NCBI RefSeq assembly: GCF_024437735.1
Contig: NZ_JANFQO010000002.1
Span: 372,001-436,000, forward strand
Reading direction: 5' to 3'
Source of the DNA: Tahibacter harae
GTDB taxonomy: Bacteria > Pseudomonadota > Gammaproteobacteria > Xanthomonadales > Rhodanobacteraceae
Length of the DNA stretch: 64,000 nt
The position numbers were made by a program, and so were the translations under genes. Under the pieces are notes generated by a model. It did not search any database. It was not told where the DNA came from and saw nothing but the letters and a program-made list of their open reading frames with translations. Below are positions 43,301 to 51,351 of this stretch, piece by piece; positions within the stretch are counted from its first letter, which is position 1; each line of letters opens with the position of its first letter.

Positions 43301-43629
43301 GGTGCGACCGAAGCCATCACCTCGCCCAGGCGCGGCCTGGGCATGGATACCGTTTTCGCGTCCGCAGGTGCGGAAAGCTCGCCCACAGGCGAACCGGCTC
43401 CGTTGACGGCCGTTTCCGGAGCTGGAGAACCGGCCGTCGCGGCATCCGATCCTGTCTCTTCTGCCGCCGCCTGTCCGCTGATCCCGGGCGCTTTTTCGGC
43501 GCTGGCCGGGGGCGTATCGCTGTCCGCCTGCTGCAACTGTACGCCGCCCAGCACGCTATCGCTCGCACAACCCAGCACCATGCTCGTCGCCAGGAGGAAA
43601 CTGCGCGCAACCCGTATTGCAGACCCCAT
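40381..43629 (-). CDS. Membrane-spanning protein: Asp-box propeller sensor, one TM helix, NACHT/STAND-like NTPase
   Basis: A 1082-residue protein of unusual architecture. The N-terminus is a signal sequence with a possible lipobox (SMVLGC, Cys21). A Pro/Ala/Glu linker runs to about 105. Residues about 110-465 form a beta-propeller with at least five Asp-boxes (SDDGGMTW, SADDGATW, SDDGGASW, KDGGLNW and STSDGGRRW). A beta-rich domain precedes one membrane helix at about 603-626. The cytoplasmic part has Walker A ISGNGGTGKSTLAGRI near 731 and NACHT-like Walker B FLLFIVDGVSEAP near 803, then FVVLTTRREEA and a helical C-terminus. ATG 43629 is chosen over GTG 43635. Bases are visibly less GC-rich than neighbours. 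Function unknown; a transmembrane danger or envelope sensor is inferred. Confidence 0.8.
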   Translation of the reverse strand: MGSAIRVARSFLLATSMVLGCASDSVLGGVQLQQADSDTPPASAEKAPGISGQAAAEETGSDAATAGSPAPETAVNGAGSPVGELSAPADAKTVSMPRPRLGEVMASVAPNGAAPFRPALLELSEIAGVQIAANALAADDAGERAVIGTRNGQIASTSDGGRRWLRRWIGGRPFVAATYSAAVKRFLLADDEGGIYLSDDGGMTWALEKALPDPDVIRLVANRGGGVLAIMASGRVFRTAGGSYSSWTLVREGDGGRFVDVCFVPRSAVALAVDDSSELWRSADDGATWSRHPTRYALGLRSIACGENSVVAVGRANGYGETLMRIGKGRSTLYTNGLRWEASTGNILVEQLSGIVVLSDDGGASWMVAAEPTFALNRVSYDYRRQRYFAAGAGGYLLSDGSDAKVWNTFATPDLTSFIDVALRGPAGEALALDDQGFLYDAKDGGLNWARMEATAPGSNRLLTLRDATVVPGNQVGLVTESAAVVPAVTGIKSQRQIGNDLVIDFELDDPSGLCTGNCVEVAGWSSADYARRAKIAPRPINSDAISRSAVNTVRVVLDPAATLSAVENSTIYLVVTLSGPGFRVRYPSSDQAFALVYKPDWRSIAAAASLALLLLVLGMVFWLRPFWVISLACSAEKVAEMVGVPFLQSVIKSLFPLLFALPFSRRRVLAAWLRAHRHKFLARLELDGPQQYEYVPLPLGMRHGAGAPVSAAGVTVDALRHVKGRPFAAMVISGNGGTGKSTLAGRIARLVADESALGNPSLPLWFSADSAMPERMYERVREIAGQPLLPAAIIGHLARDRFLLFIVDGVSEAPADFQKAWQEFAKQGNFVVLTTRREEAFANRDYTYCRTSDLGTHEATVLLIDTVASLLRSGGVARPAGEVLNIQGGMLTAFSGMFPGAGAVSPLLVRLFVENYLAKAITAVAANAGAPAITASEVQVYFDYLAELHRRKPSGDSQLDSEALLFKACKALAVRELAEDYLPKAVKHDAGIAALSRALGDDARLAAALLQRLKEDGILRMYNVEGDVMWRFEFDPIAEHVAALALVELDARRMRRLAEGLSQQSDPPQGFIRAVRAILSS

Positions 43630-44216
43630 CGGCACTTCCCAAAGGTGACGAAGACGTATAGTAGCTCAGGTGTTTATTTTGTCCCCAGCCGCCGCCACCG
43701 CGTCCTGTCGCTTGCGGCAATCGCCAGAGCGGTCCGGCGCGATGCCAGCGTGGCCGCTTTCAGGAAGCGCGTGCACCGCCAGTACTCCGCAATGCGGTGT
43801 TTGCCAGCGCAGCTGGTTCCGCCGTCGCGACTGCGGATGGACCGCAGTATGAGAGGACGGGCCGTAGGAATGCCCCGGGAAAAGCCGGTGGCAGATGACA
43901 ACGGCGTGACAATCCCCTTGCCGCGGTCTGGGCCGCCTCCCTGCGGCCGACGCCTCCAATCCGGCATTTTCACGCCATGACCCCAGGCTCCTGCTGCTGG
44001 CGTACACGCCACCAGCCGCACCAGAGCTGCCGCGCCGCGCCACTTACCAAACCAAAAGCTCATATCGAACCAACCAGCCGCGATGATGGCGTCAACGGAA
44101 ATGGCGTTTCATTTAGCAACCGTTTAACCGGCGGTTTGGCGTCATAGACACACGCCATGCGGCAACGGAGCTGCCGCCGCCAGCCCGGTTCGCTCATATC
44201 GTTCAGAGGATCAGCC
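43630..44216. other. 587-bp region with no recognised gene
   Basis: Open frames exist on both strands but have no domain, no good ribosome site and atypical Arg/Ser/Gly content. AT-richer sequence with AACCG/CGGTT inverted repeats lies at 44118-44137, probably the upstream control region of the FAD-binding gene at 44217. With the TSUP remnant at 40163 it brackets the NTPase gene as possible insert edges. Confidence 0.45.
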
Positions 44217-45662
44217 ATGGGTACGAAGGTTGCCATCATCGGCGGCGGCGCCGCCGCCGCGTTCGTGATAACGGAATTGCTGGAGCACGGCGTAGGCATG
44301 CCGGCCGAGCTGCACTGGTATTCGGGCCGCCGCGGCGGCAGCCGCGGCGTGGCCTATGCGACGCCGGTGGACGAACACCTGCTCAACGTGCGCGCCACGG
44401 CGATGGGGCTGAACTCGGCCGAGCCCACCGAATTCCTGGAATTCGCGCGCCAGCAGCTGCCCGATGCGCGCGGCGGGGATTTCCTGCCGCGCCGCCTCTA
44501 TGGCGACTATCTCGAAGCGCGCGTGTCGCGCGCGTTTGAAGGCGCCTCGTTCCGCGGCATCCGCGCCTCGCGCCTGCGCACCGAGATCGAACGCATCGAG
44601 CCCGCGCCCGAAGGCGGCTATATGCTGACCGATTCCACCGGCTATCCCAGCCATGCGGACATCGTCGTGACTGCCGTCGGCGCCCTGCCCAACCGGCCGC
44701 TGCCGCAGGCCTGCGATACGCTGATCGAGGCCGGCCGCTACGTGCTGGACCCATGGCAGTGGCTGTCGGCCAATACGCTGCCTTTTGACCGATTGCGCAA
44801 AGTGCTGATTGTCGGCTCCGGCCTTTCCGCCGTGGACCTCGCCCTCAGCGTCACCGAACGCTGGCCGCAGGTGCACGTGACCCTGCTCTCGCGCCGCGGC
44901 CGCCTGCCCGCCGCGCATGTGCGCGAGGCACAGCTGCCGGCCGAGGGCCTGGCCGAATTGATCGAGGATCTGCGCGAACGCCCGGACCTGCGCCAGTGGA
45001 CGCGCCTGGTGCGCGCCGCCTGCGACGAGGCCGACGACTGGCGCAGCGTCATCGACAGCCTGCGCCATGCCACGCCGCAGCTGTGGCAGTCGCTGCCGGA
45101 CACCGACCGCCGCCGCTTCCTGCGCCATCTGCGCGGCATCTGGGAGATAGGCCGCCACCGCATGCCGCCGCAGATAGCCCGGCGCGTGCTGGAACTGCAG
45201 GCCGACCAGCGCCTGGAAACCCGCGCCGGCCGCATCCGCAGCTTCCGCGCCGGCCGCAACAACAAGCCGGTACTGACCTGGACCTCCGCCCCGGACCACA
45301 CCCACGAACAGGTCGCCAGCTACGACCTGGTATTGCAGGCCGTGGGCATGGACACCGATGCGCGCGGCACCAGCCACAGCCTGGTGCGCTCGCTGCTGCA
45401 GCAGGGTCTGGCCCAGCCCGATCCGCTGGGCCTGGGCCTGCTCGTCGACGGGAACGGCCGTCTCGATCCGCAGCAGCGCCTGTGGACCCTGGGCGCGCTG
45501 TGCCGCGGCCGCGACTGGGAATCCACCGCCATCCCGGAAATCCGCCAGCAGGCCCGGCGCATCGCCGTGCAGCTGTTCCGCGAACTGGCCAGCGAGGCCG
45601 CGCAGGAGCGGCGTGCGCCGCGCGAGCGGTCGCTGGCGGAGACGGCGGATATCCACTGGTAA
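44217..45662 (+). CDS. FAD/NAD(P)-binding oxidoreductase-like protein (NAD_binding_9 type)
   Basis: A 481-residue flavoprotein-like enzyme. The first dinucleotide motif is VAIIGGGAAAAFVITELL at 5-22 and the second is KVLIVGSGLSAVDLALSV near 200. SRGVAYATPVDEHLLNVRA near 43 is typical of the FAD-dependent urate hydroxylase-like/HI0933-type group. TAVGALPNRPLP and LQAVGMDTDARGT correspond to the ATG-type linkers. The C-terminus includes LWTLGALCRGRDWESTAIPEIRQQA, often seen in these proteins. GAGGA precedes ATG 44217. Substrate unknown; related proteins sit in siderophore and secondary-metabolite loci. A long hairpin (45667-45699) follows. Confidence 0.85.
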   Translation: MGTKVAIIGGGAAAAFVITELLEHGVGMPAELHWYSGRRGGSRGVAYATPVDEHLLNVRATAMGLNSAEPTEFLEFARQQLPDARGGDFLPRRLYGDYLEARVSRAFEGASFRGIRASRLRTEIERIEPAPEGGYMLTDSTGYPSHADIVVTAVGALPNRPLPQACDTLIEAGRYVLDPWQWLSANTLPFDRLRKVLIVGSGLSAVDLALSVTERWPQVHVTLLSRRGRLPAAHVREAQLPAEGLAELIEDLRERPDLRQWTRLVRAACDEADDWRSVIDSLRHATPQLWQSLPDTDRRRFLRHLRGIWEIGRHRMPPQIARRVLELQADQRLETRAGRIRSFRAGRNNKPVLTWTSAPDHTHEQVASYDLVLQAVGMDTDARGTSHSLVRSLLQQGLAQPDPLGLGLLVDGNGRLDPQQRLWTLGALCRGRDWESTAIPEIRQQARRIAVQLFRELASEAAQERRAPRERSLAETADIHW

Positions 45663-45666
45663 CCCT

Positions 45667-45699
45667 GGCCGGCGCGACGGCCTGCCCGTCGCGCCGGCC
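45667..45699 (+). terminator. Long GC hairpin after the FAD-binding gene
   Basis: A perfect 14-bp stem (45667-45680 with 45686-45699, 5-nt loop) begins 5 nt after the stop codon. No T tract follows, so it may act as a 3' stabiliser or a factor-assisted terminator. Confidence 0.5.
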
Positions 45700-45914
45700 C
45701 TTGCGCTCCGGCGCACTGCCGCAGCGGACACGGTGCGCCTGCGTTCACCGTACGGGCGCTGCGGCCCGCGCCGGCCTTACCGCCGTCGATCGAAGATGCC
45801 GCTCGCAGCGCGCCGGCGGCGGCGTCTTCTTGGCAGGTATCCGCCGCACCGGTAGATTGCCGGCCTTCCCGGAACTGGCCCCGTGGCCAGCCGCCGGCAC
45901 AGGAACGGAACCCG

Positions 45915-46244
45915 ATGAAACCTTCTTTCGGACTGGCTGCGCTGGCCGTGCTGCAGCTGACCGTCGCGCTGGCGCTGCTGTACTGGGCGGCGCCGCTGTT
46001 CTTCGATCCGCCGGTGCTCGGCAACGGCATCGACGGGGCCGCGCAACACCTGCACCATCTCTCGTCGCTGTACCCGCAGGAGTTCAAGCGCATCGACTGG
46101 GTCGGCGCTCACCTGCAGTGGCTGTTCAACCGCCATACCGAGGGCGTGCTCGTCGCGCTCGCCGCCAGCGCAGTCACCCTGTGCAGCGCGGCCGCGACCG
46201 CGTTTTTCGCCTTCGCGCTGCAACGCACGACGCCGAATCCCTGA
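45915..46244 (+). CDS. Small two-helix inner-membrane protein
   Basis: A 109-residue hypothetical protein. Helix 1 is about 7-28 (LAALAVLQLTVALALLYWAA) and helix 2 about 78-100 (VLVALAASAVTLCSAAATAFF). The loop between them of about 50 residues contains a His-rich stretch (AAQHLHHLSSLYP) and probably faces the periplasm. AGGAACGG precedes ATG 45915. It converges on the serine hydrolase gene. No family recognised. Confidence 0.68.
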   Translation: MKPSFGLAALAVLQLTVALALLYWAAPLFFDPPVLGNGIDGAAQHLHHLSSLYPQEFKRIDWVGAHLQWLFNRHTEGVLVALAASAVTLCSAAATAFFAFALQRTTPNP

Positions 46245-46289
46245 ATCCACCGCAACCGCACTGCACAACGCGGCGCTGCACGGCACGGC

Positions 46290-48011
46290 CTAGCCACCGC
46301 GCCCGCAATCCCCTACCCGCACGAAATCCAGGTCCGGATAGTCGTAGCTGAAGTCCGCGCCGGGATCGACGTGCGCCAGGCGCAGCCCCGCGGGCTTGCC
46401 GTCCGCGGCCGGAGCGAAATCCAGCCACGGCTCCGCGTCCACGCTGTCGTCGTCCCAGTCCACCAGCAGGCGGCCGTCCTGGCGCAGCAGCGGGCCGGAC
46501 AGGCGCGGCGACTTGGCCGCCCTGAAATACACCGTGCTCCGTTGTGGACAGATTTCCACGTCGCCGAACCACGCATCGCGGTAGATGCCGCTCCACTGCG
46601 CCGCCTCCCGCGGCTTCACCGGACTGCGCGCCGGCGCAGCCTTGTCCGCGGCCGCCGCCGGACCACGCTCGCGCGCCAGTTCCCCGGCCAGCGCAGCCAC
46701 GCTCACACCCTGCTGCGGCGCGCTGTAGTGCTTGACCAGGACCTGGTTCAGCACTGTGCGCGCCTCGCTGCCGTCGCCGTTGATCAGCACGACGAAGCCG
46801 ACGCGCTTTTCCGGCAGCAAGGTCAGCACGGAATACATGCCGGCCAGGGTGCCGGTATGCGAGACCTTGAGCGTGCCGTCCACGTCAGACAGGCGCCAGC
46901 CATAGCCGTAGGCACTGAAATGCGCGTTGTCCCAGCGGCGCTGGCGTTCGCCCAGCGGCATCGCGATCTGCGCCGTCCACAGCACCTCGCGCTGGCTGCG
47001 CGACAGCCAGGGCCTGCCATCGGCACCGGCGGTTTCCGCATCCAGCCAGACCTGGGCCCAGCGCAGCATGTCGTCCAGGCTGCAGCGCACGCCGCCGGCC
47101 GCAGCCGAGGCCATGGCCGGTATCACCTTGTCGTCGGCGCGGATGACGATGTTGCGCTCGTCCTTGCGCATATGCGGCTGGGCCACATTGCCGACTTCGT
47201 CGCGGCGCCATTCGCCGACCTGGCAGCGGCGCAGGCCCAACGGCTGGAATACTTCGCGCCGCAGCAATTCCTCGTAGCTGGCGCCGCCGGCCGCCGCGGC
47301 GGCTTCGCCGGCGACGATGTAGAGCAGGTTGTCGTAGGCATAGCGCGAGCGGAAGCTGTAGGCCGGTTTCAGATGCGCCAGCCCGGCCAGCACGTCGGCG
47401 CGGCTGAAGTGGTTGGGCTCCGGCCACAGCATCAGGTCGCCGGCACCGGCGCGCAGGCCGCTGTTGTGGATCAGCAGATCGCGCAGCTGGATCTCCCGCG
47501 TCACCCAGTCGTCGTTCATACGGAAGCGCGGCAGGTATTTGCGCACCGGGTCGCTCCAGTCCAGCCGGCCTGCGTCGGCTAGGCGCGCAAGCAAGGCCGT
47601 GGTCATGGCCTTGCTGTTGGAAGCGATCTTGAACACGGTTTCGGCGGTCACCGCCTCGCCGCTGCCGGCGCGGGTCTCGCCGGCGGTGCGCTTGAAAACA
47701 ACCTGGCCGTTTTCAACGACGCCGACAGCCAGCCCCGGCAGGCGGTAGCGAGTGAAGGTCTCGTCGAACAGCGCGTCGAGCGAGGCGCGGCGGGCCGCAG
47801 CGGCTTCCCGCGGCGGGATCTGCGTGCCCGATGCCGCAGCAGCTGCCGGCACGCCAGCCGGCGGCGCCGATACGGCCGCCGGCTCCTGCCCCTCGGACAG
47901 CGCAGGCACCGTTTCCCGGGCCGTATTCCGCGGCGGCGCAGGCTCCTGTGCTCCGCCGCGCGTCGCCGCCAGGCCGCAGACCGCCGCCAACACCCAGTGT
48001 TTCATGGCCAT
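46290..48011 (-). CDS. Exported serine hydrolase of the beta-lactamase/class C PBP family
   Basis: A 573-residue secreted hydrolase. Residues 1-21 are the signal peptide, then an Ala/Pro linker to about 75. The catalytic domain has SxxK S131-K134 (IASNSKAMT), the tyrosine motif YAYDN near 228 and the KTG-equivalent HTG (VSHTGTLAGMYS) near 387. A C-terminal beta domain (WSGIYRDAWFGDVEIC..) follows, of the type found in amino-acid-releasing members. Such proteins act as D-aminopeptidases, esterases or carboxypeptidases; no single activity can be fixed. Start ATG 48011 with GGAG. Its position beside the peptidoglycan-peptide genes suggests a wall-derived substrate. Confidence 0.88.
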   Translation of the reverse strand: MAMKHWVLAAVCGLAATRGGAQEPAPPRNTARETVPALSEGQEPAAVSAPPAGVPAAAAASGTQIPPREAAAARRASLDALFDETFTRYRLPGLAVGVVENGQVVFKRTAGETRAGSGEAVTAETVFKIASNSKAMTTALLARLADAGRLDWSDPVRKYLPRFRMNDDWVTREIQLRDLLIHNSGLRAGAGDLMLWPEPNHFSRADVLAGLAHLKPAYSFRSRYAYDNLLYIVAGEAAAAAGGASYEELLRREVFQPLGLRRCQVGEWRRDEVGNVAQPHMRKDERNIVIRADDKVIPAMASAAAGGVRCSLDDMLRWAQVWLDAETAGADGRPWLSRSQREVLWTAQIAMPLGERQRRWDNAHFSAYGYGWRLSDVDGTLKVSHTGTLAGMYSVLTLLPEKRVGFVVLINGDGSEARTVLNQVLVKHYSAPQQGVSVAALAGELARERGPAAAADKAAPARSPVKPREAAQWSGIYRDAWFGDVEICPQRSTVYFRAAKSPRLSGPLLRQDGRLLVDWDDDSVDAEPWLDFAPAADGKPAGLRLAHVDPGADFSYDYPDLDFVRVGDCGRGG

Positions 48012-48311
48012 GCTTGCTCCGGCCGGCGCTGCCGGCTGTTCCAGGTTGCGATCACAGGATAGCGGCAGCGGATCGGTGATTCGCGGCCGCTGGCAGCCGC
48101 CGCCCGCAGTCCGCGCGAATCTAGCGCATGCGGCCAGTCCGGCGCGTGCGCGGCAGCCGGGCCGGAAAAAAAGCCGGCCGGGAATCCCTGCGTGACGTTC
48201 GAGGGGGAGGACGCAGGTTCCCGACCGGGTACCACCGAGACGCGCATCGCCGCGCAACGCCACTGCGCGGGATGCCGGCCGGCGCGCCCGCCGCGGCGCG
48301 CCGGCGCTGGT

Positions 48312-51311
48312 TCAGAAATCCACCTTCACCTTGAGCTGGGCGTAGCGCGGCGTCTGGTAATCGGTGCCGTAGCGGAAGGTGGGATTGAACTCGTCGCCGA
48401 TATCGGTCTGCAGATCCTGGTCCACCGCCTGCACGCGCGAACCGTTGAACAGGTTGTATACCGCCAGGGTCACGTTCAGATCGGCCGCACCGAAGGAGCG
48501 CGCATAGCTGATGCTGGCGCCGACGTCGTAGGTCCACGGCAGCCGGCCGTAGGAGCCGCGCGGCGAATGGCGGTAGACGCGCTCGGACGGATTTTCCGCC
48601 GTGCAGTTCTGCACGCAGATGTAGAAGCTGTGATAGTTGGTGCCGTCGTACGGATTGCCCACGCCCAGGCCGCTGATCGGCGCGCCGGAGAGCGCGGTCA
48701 GGGTCCCGCCCAGGCGCCAGGAATCGCTGAGCGCATAGGCGCCGCGCAGCTTGATCTGATGGCGATGGTCGTTGGGCAACGGGCCTTCCGCGTCGAGATC
48801 GACATAGGGATCGTCGAAATGCTCGGTGCGGCCGGTGTCGGAGAAACCGGTGTCGGTATTGACCGGGCCTTCCGCATTGCCGCGGCTGTAGGACAGGGTA
48901 TACGAGGCATTCATCGACCACAGGCCGTCCCAGGCGCGGTCCAGCTGCAGTTCCAGTGCCTTGTAGGTGCGCTTGGGCTCGACCCAGCCGCGCTCGCCGA
49001 TGTAGTTGCCGTCGTCGTCGTACAGCGCCCAGCCGCGGCGCGAGGTGTCTATGGTCACGTAGCCGTCGTTGTCGCCGTCGCAGTCGGTGTCGGTATACAC
49101 CGTCACGTTGCGGCCGGGATTGCCCATCACATAGCCGATGCTGCCCGGCTCGCCGTCGCAGAGCACGCCGTTGGAAGTCAGCTCCATGTCGTCGATGGCG
49201 TTGTGCAGCTTGCGGTGGATGCCACGCACGCCCCAGCCCCATTTGTCGTCGAACATGGACTGGAAGCCGAGGATGAATTCATCCTGGTAGACCGCGTCCA
49301 TGTCCTTGTCGACCTCGCCGCGCAGGTCGCCGACGGTGCCGTCGCCCTGGGAATCGTCGACCGGCCCTATCTGCGGGCCGAATACGATGTTCTGGTAGGT
49401 CTGGCCGTTGTACTGGAACGGCGTGAAACCGTCGAAGGCCCAGAAGGTGCGGCGGTCGAGGAAGGCGCCGGCCTGCTTGACGTTGATGATATTGGACACC
49501 GGCAGGAAGTAGCGGCCGGCGTTGGCGAACAGCTTGGAGCGGCCGTCGCCGTTCATGTCCCAGGACAGGCCCAGGCGCGGCGCCAGCATGTCGTCCATCT
49601 TGATGTAGGTGGCACCCTCGCCGTTGCGGTTGTCGAAGCCTTCCAGGCGCAGGCCCAGGTTGAGCACCAGGCGCGGCGTGATCGACCAGTTATCCTCCAG
49701 GTAATACGCCGTGTTGATGGTCTCGAACGTGCCGCTGACTTCCTGCTGGCGCCCGCGCACATACGCCGTCACACCTTCGGGCACCACGCCGCCGTTGGCC
49801 AGGGTGGCGCCGGGCGAGGTGGTGAAGATCTCGTACAGCAGGCGCTCGGGGCCGGGATAGAAGCTGACGTTGTCGGAAGTGTTCTCTTCCCGGTCCAGGC
49901 CGAAGCGCAGCAGGTGACCGGGCAGCGACCATTCAAAATCCACGCGGTAAGCGCGGCGCTCGTCCTTGCCCTCCTCGATCAGGCCGCTGGTGGTGCAGCC
50001 CACGTCGCCGCCGCCGGAGCGGCGGTCGCGGATGCGGCTGCAGTCGATATCGTTGAGGCTTTTCTGGATGCGGTCGCGCTCATTGCCGCCGGCCAGCAGC
50101 TTGAGCGAGAAGCTGTCGCTGAGATAGCCGGTATAGGTTGCGGCGTAATTGCGTCCGCCGCTGTCAGTGAAACGGCGGTTGCTGAAGGCGCCGCGGCGGC
50201 CGGTGTCGGTGTCGAACAGATAGTCGTCGCGCACAGTGCTGTTCTTGTCGGAGAAGGCGAACAGTTCCAGCAGATGGCCGTCGCTGATCTGCCAATCCAG
50301 CTTGGCGCCCCAGAAATCGTCCGGGCTGCGGCCGCGGTAGAGCTGGGCCTCGTCGTTGGTGACAGTCGTGTCGCGGTAATCGCGCGCCTCATACATGACG
50401 TAGAAAAACAGCTTGTCCGGAATGATGGGGCCGGAGGCGTAGCCGTTGAGGCTGTAGCGGTCGTACTCGTCGTACTGGTAGCTGACCTTGCTGCCGTCGG
50501 GGTTGTACTTGTCCTTGCCTTCGGTCTGCAGCGAGCGCGGCTCCCACACCAGTTCCGAGCCGAACTTGAATTCGTTGCTGCCCGAGTTCGTCACTGCATT
50601 GATTACGCCGCCCGTGGTGCGGCCGAATTCGACCGAATAGCCGCCGGTCTTGACCTGGAATTCCTTGAAGAACGCGAACGGCACCGAGGAAAAGCCGATG
50701 CGGCGGTAGAAATCCGTCACGTTGAGGCCGTTGATATAGACCGTGTTCTCCGCCACCGAGGAACCGCCGAAGGAAACGCCGCCGAAGGCGCCCGTGGTCA
50801 CGCCGGGCGCGAGCAGCGCCACGGCCTGGGCGCTGCGTTCCACCGGCAGGCGGTCCAGCTGCTGTTTGGTCAGATTGGTGGCCGATTCGGTGGAACTCAC
50901 ATCGACGATCAGGCTGGCGCCGGAGCCGACCACTTCGATCGCCTCCAGCGTCGCCGCGGCGGCCGCGGACAAGGTCATGTTCACCGCGGTCGCATTGCCC
51001 AGGCTGACGTGCACGTCTTCGGCGCGCGCCGGCTGGAAGCCGTCCTTGCGCACTTCGACCACATAGGTGCCGATGGGCAGGAACGGAAACCGATAGGAGC
51101 CGTCGGCCTCGGCCCGCACGCTGCGGGTCAGGCCGGTCTCCGTGTTGCGCACGGTGATCTGGGCGCCGGCGACGGCTTCGCCGGCACCGCCGACCAGCCG
51201 CCCCACCAGCGAACCGTCATTGGCCGCCGCCAGCGCCGGCGGCAGCAGCGACGACAGGCAAAGCCCCATGGCTACGCACAACGCACTCTTGCGCATACTT
51301 CTGTTGTTCAT
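48312..51311 (-). CDS. TonB-dependent receptor, Oar-like with N-terminal carboxypeptidase-regulatory domain
   Basis: A 999-residue outer-membrane receptor. Residues 1-30 are the signal peptide. About 33-115 is a carboxypeptidase-regulatory-like beta domain (GRLVGGAGEAVAGAQITVRN, DGSYRFPFLPIGTYVVEV). The plug is at about 120-240 (LPVERSAQAVALLAPGVTTGAFGG, GGYSVEFGRTTGGVINAVT). The rest is a 22-strand barrel ending YAQLKVKVDF with the terminal aromatic needed for BAM insertion. No TonB box is obvious. The Oar group is usually linked to peptide or protein uptake. It precedes the transglutaminase-like gene in transcription order reversed, so both share the minus strand of the divergent cluster. 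Confidence 0.92.
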   Translation of the reverse strand: MNNRSMRKSALCVAMGLCLSSLLPPALAAANDGSLVGRLVGGAGEAVAGAQITVRNTETGLTRSVRAEADGSYRFPFLPIGTYVVEVRKDGFQPARAEDVHVSLGNATAVNMTLSAAAAATLEAIEVVGSGASLIVDVSSTESATNLTKQQLDRLPVERSAQAVALLAPGVTTGAFGGVSFGGSSVAENTVYINGLNVTDFYRRIGFSSVPFAFFKEFQVKTGGYSVEFGRTTGGVINAVTNSGSNEFKFGSELVWEPRSLQTEGKDKYNPDGSKVSYQYDEYDRYSLNGYASGPIIPDKLFFYVMYEARDYRDTTVTNDEAQLYRGRSPDDFWGAKLDWQISDGHLLELFAFSDKNSTVRDDYLFDTDTGRRGAFSNRRFTDSGGRNYAATYTGYLSDSFSLKLLAGGNERDRIQKSLNDIDCSRIRDRRSGGGDVGCTTSGLIEEGKDERRAYRVDFEWSLPGHLLRFGLDREENTSDNVSFYPGPERLLYEIFTTSPGATLANGGVVPEGVTAYVRGRQQEVSGTFETINTAYYLEDNWSITPRLVLNLGLRLEGFDNRNGEGATYIKMDDMLAPRLGLSWDMNGDGRSKLFANAGRYFLPVSNIINVKQAGAFLDRRTFWAFDGFTPFQYNGQTYQNIVFGPQIGPVDDSQGDGTVGDLRGEVDKDMDAVYQDEFILGFQSMFDDKWGWGVRGIHRKLHNAIDDMELTSNGVLCDGEPGSIGYVMGNPGRNVTVYTDTDCDGDNDGYVTIDTSRRGWALYDDDGNYIGERGWVEPKRTYKALELQLDRAWDGLWSMNASYTLSYSRGNAEGPVNTDTGFSDTGRTEHFDDPYVDLDAEGPLPNDHRHQIKLRGAYALSDSWRLGGTLTALSGAPISGLGVGNPYDGTNYHSFYICVQNCTAENPSERVYRHSPRGSYGRLPWTYDVGASISYARSFGAADLNVTLAVYNLFNGSRVQAVDQDLQTDIGDEFNPTFRYGTDYQTPRYAQLKVKVDF

Positions 51312-51351
51312 ACCCCATTCCCCGTCTGGTCGGTTTGCGTGCGGCTGTTTT

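Noticed and set aside
43674-44063. 129-codon frame on the minus strand upstream of the propeller/NTPase gene
   Set aside because: Arg/Gly/Ser-rich, no ribosome site, no domain, and not in phase with typical codon use.
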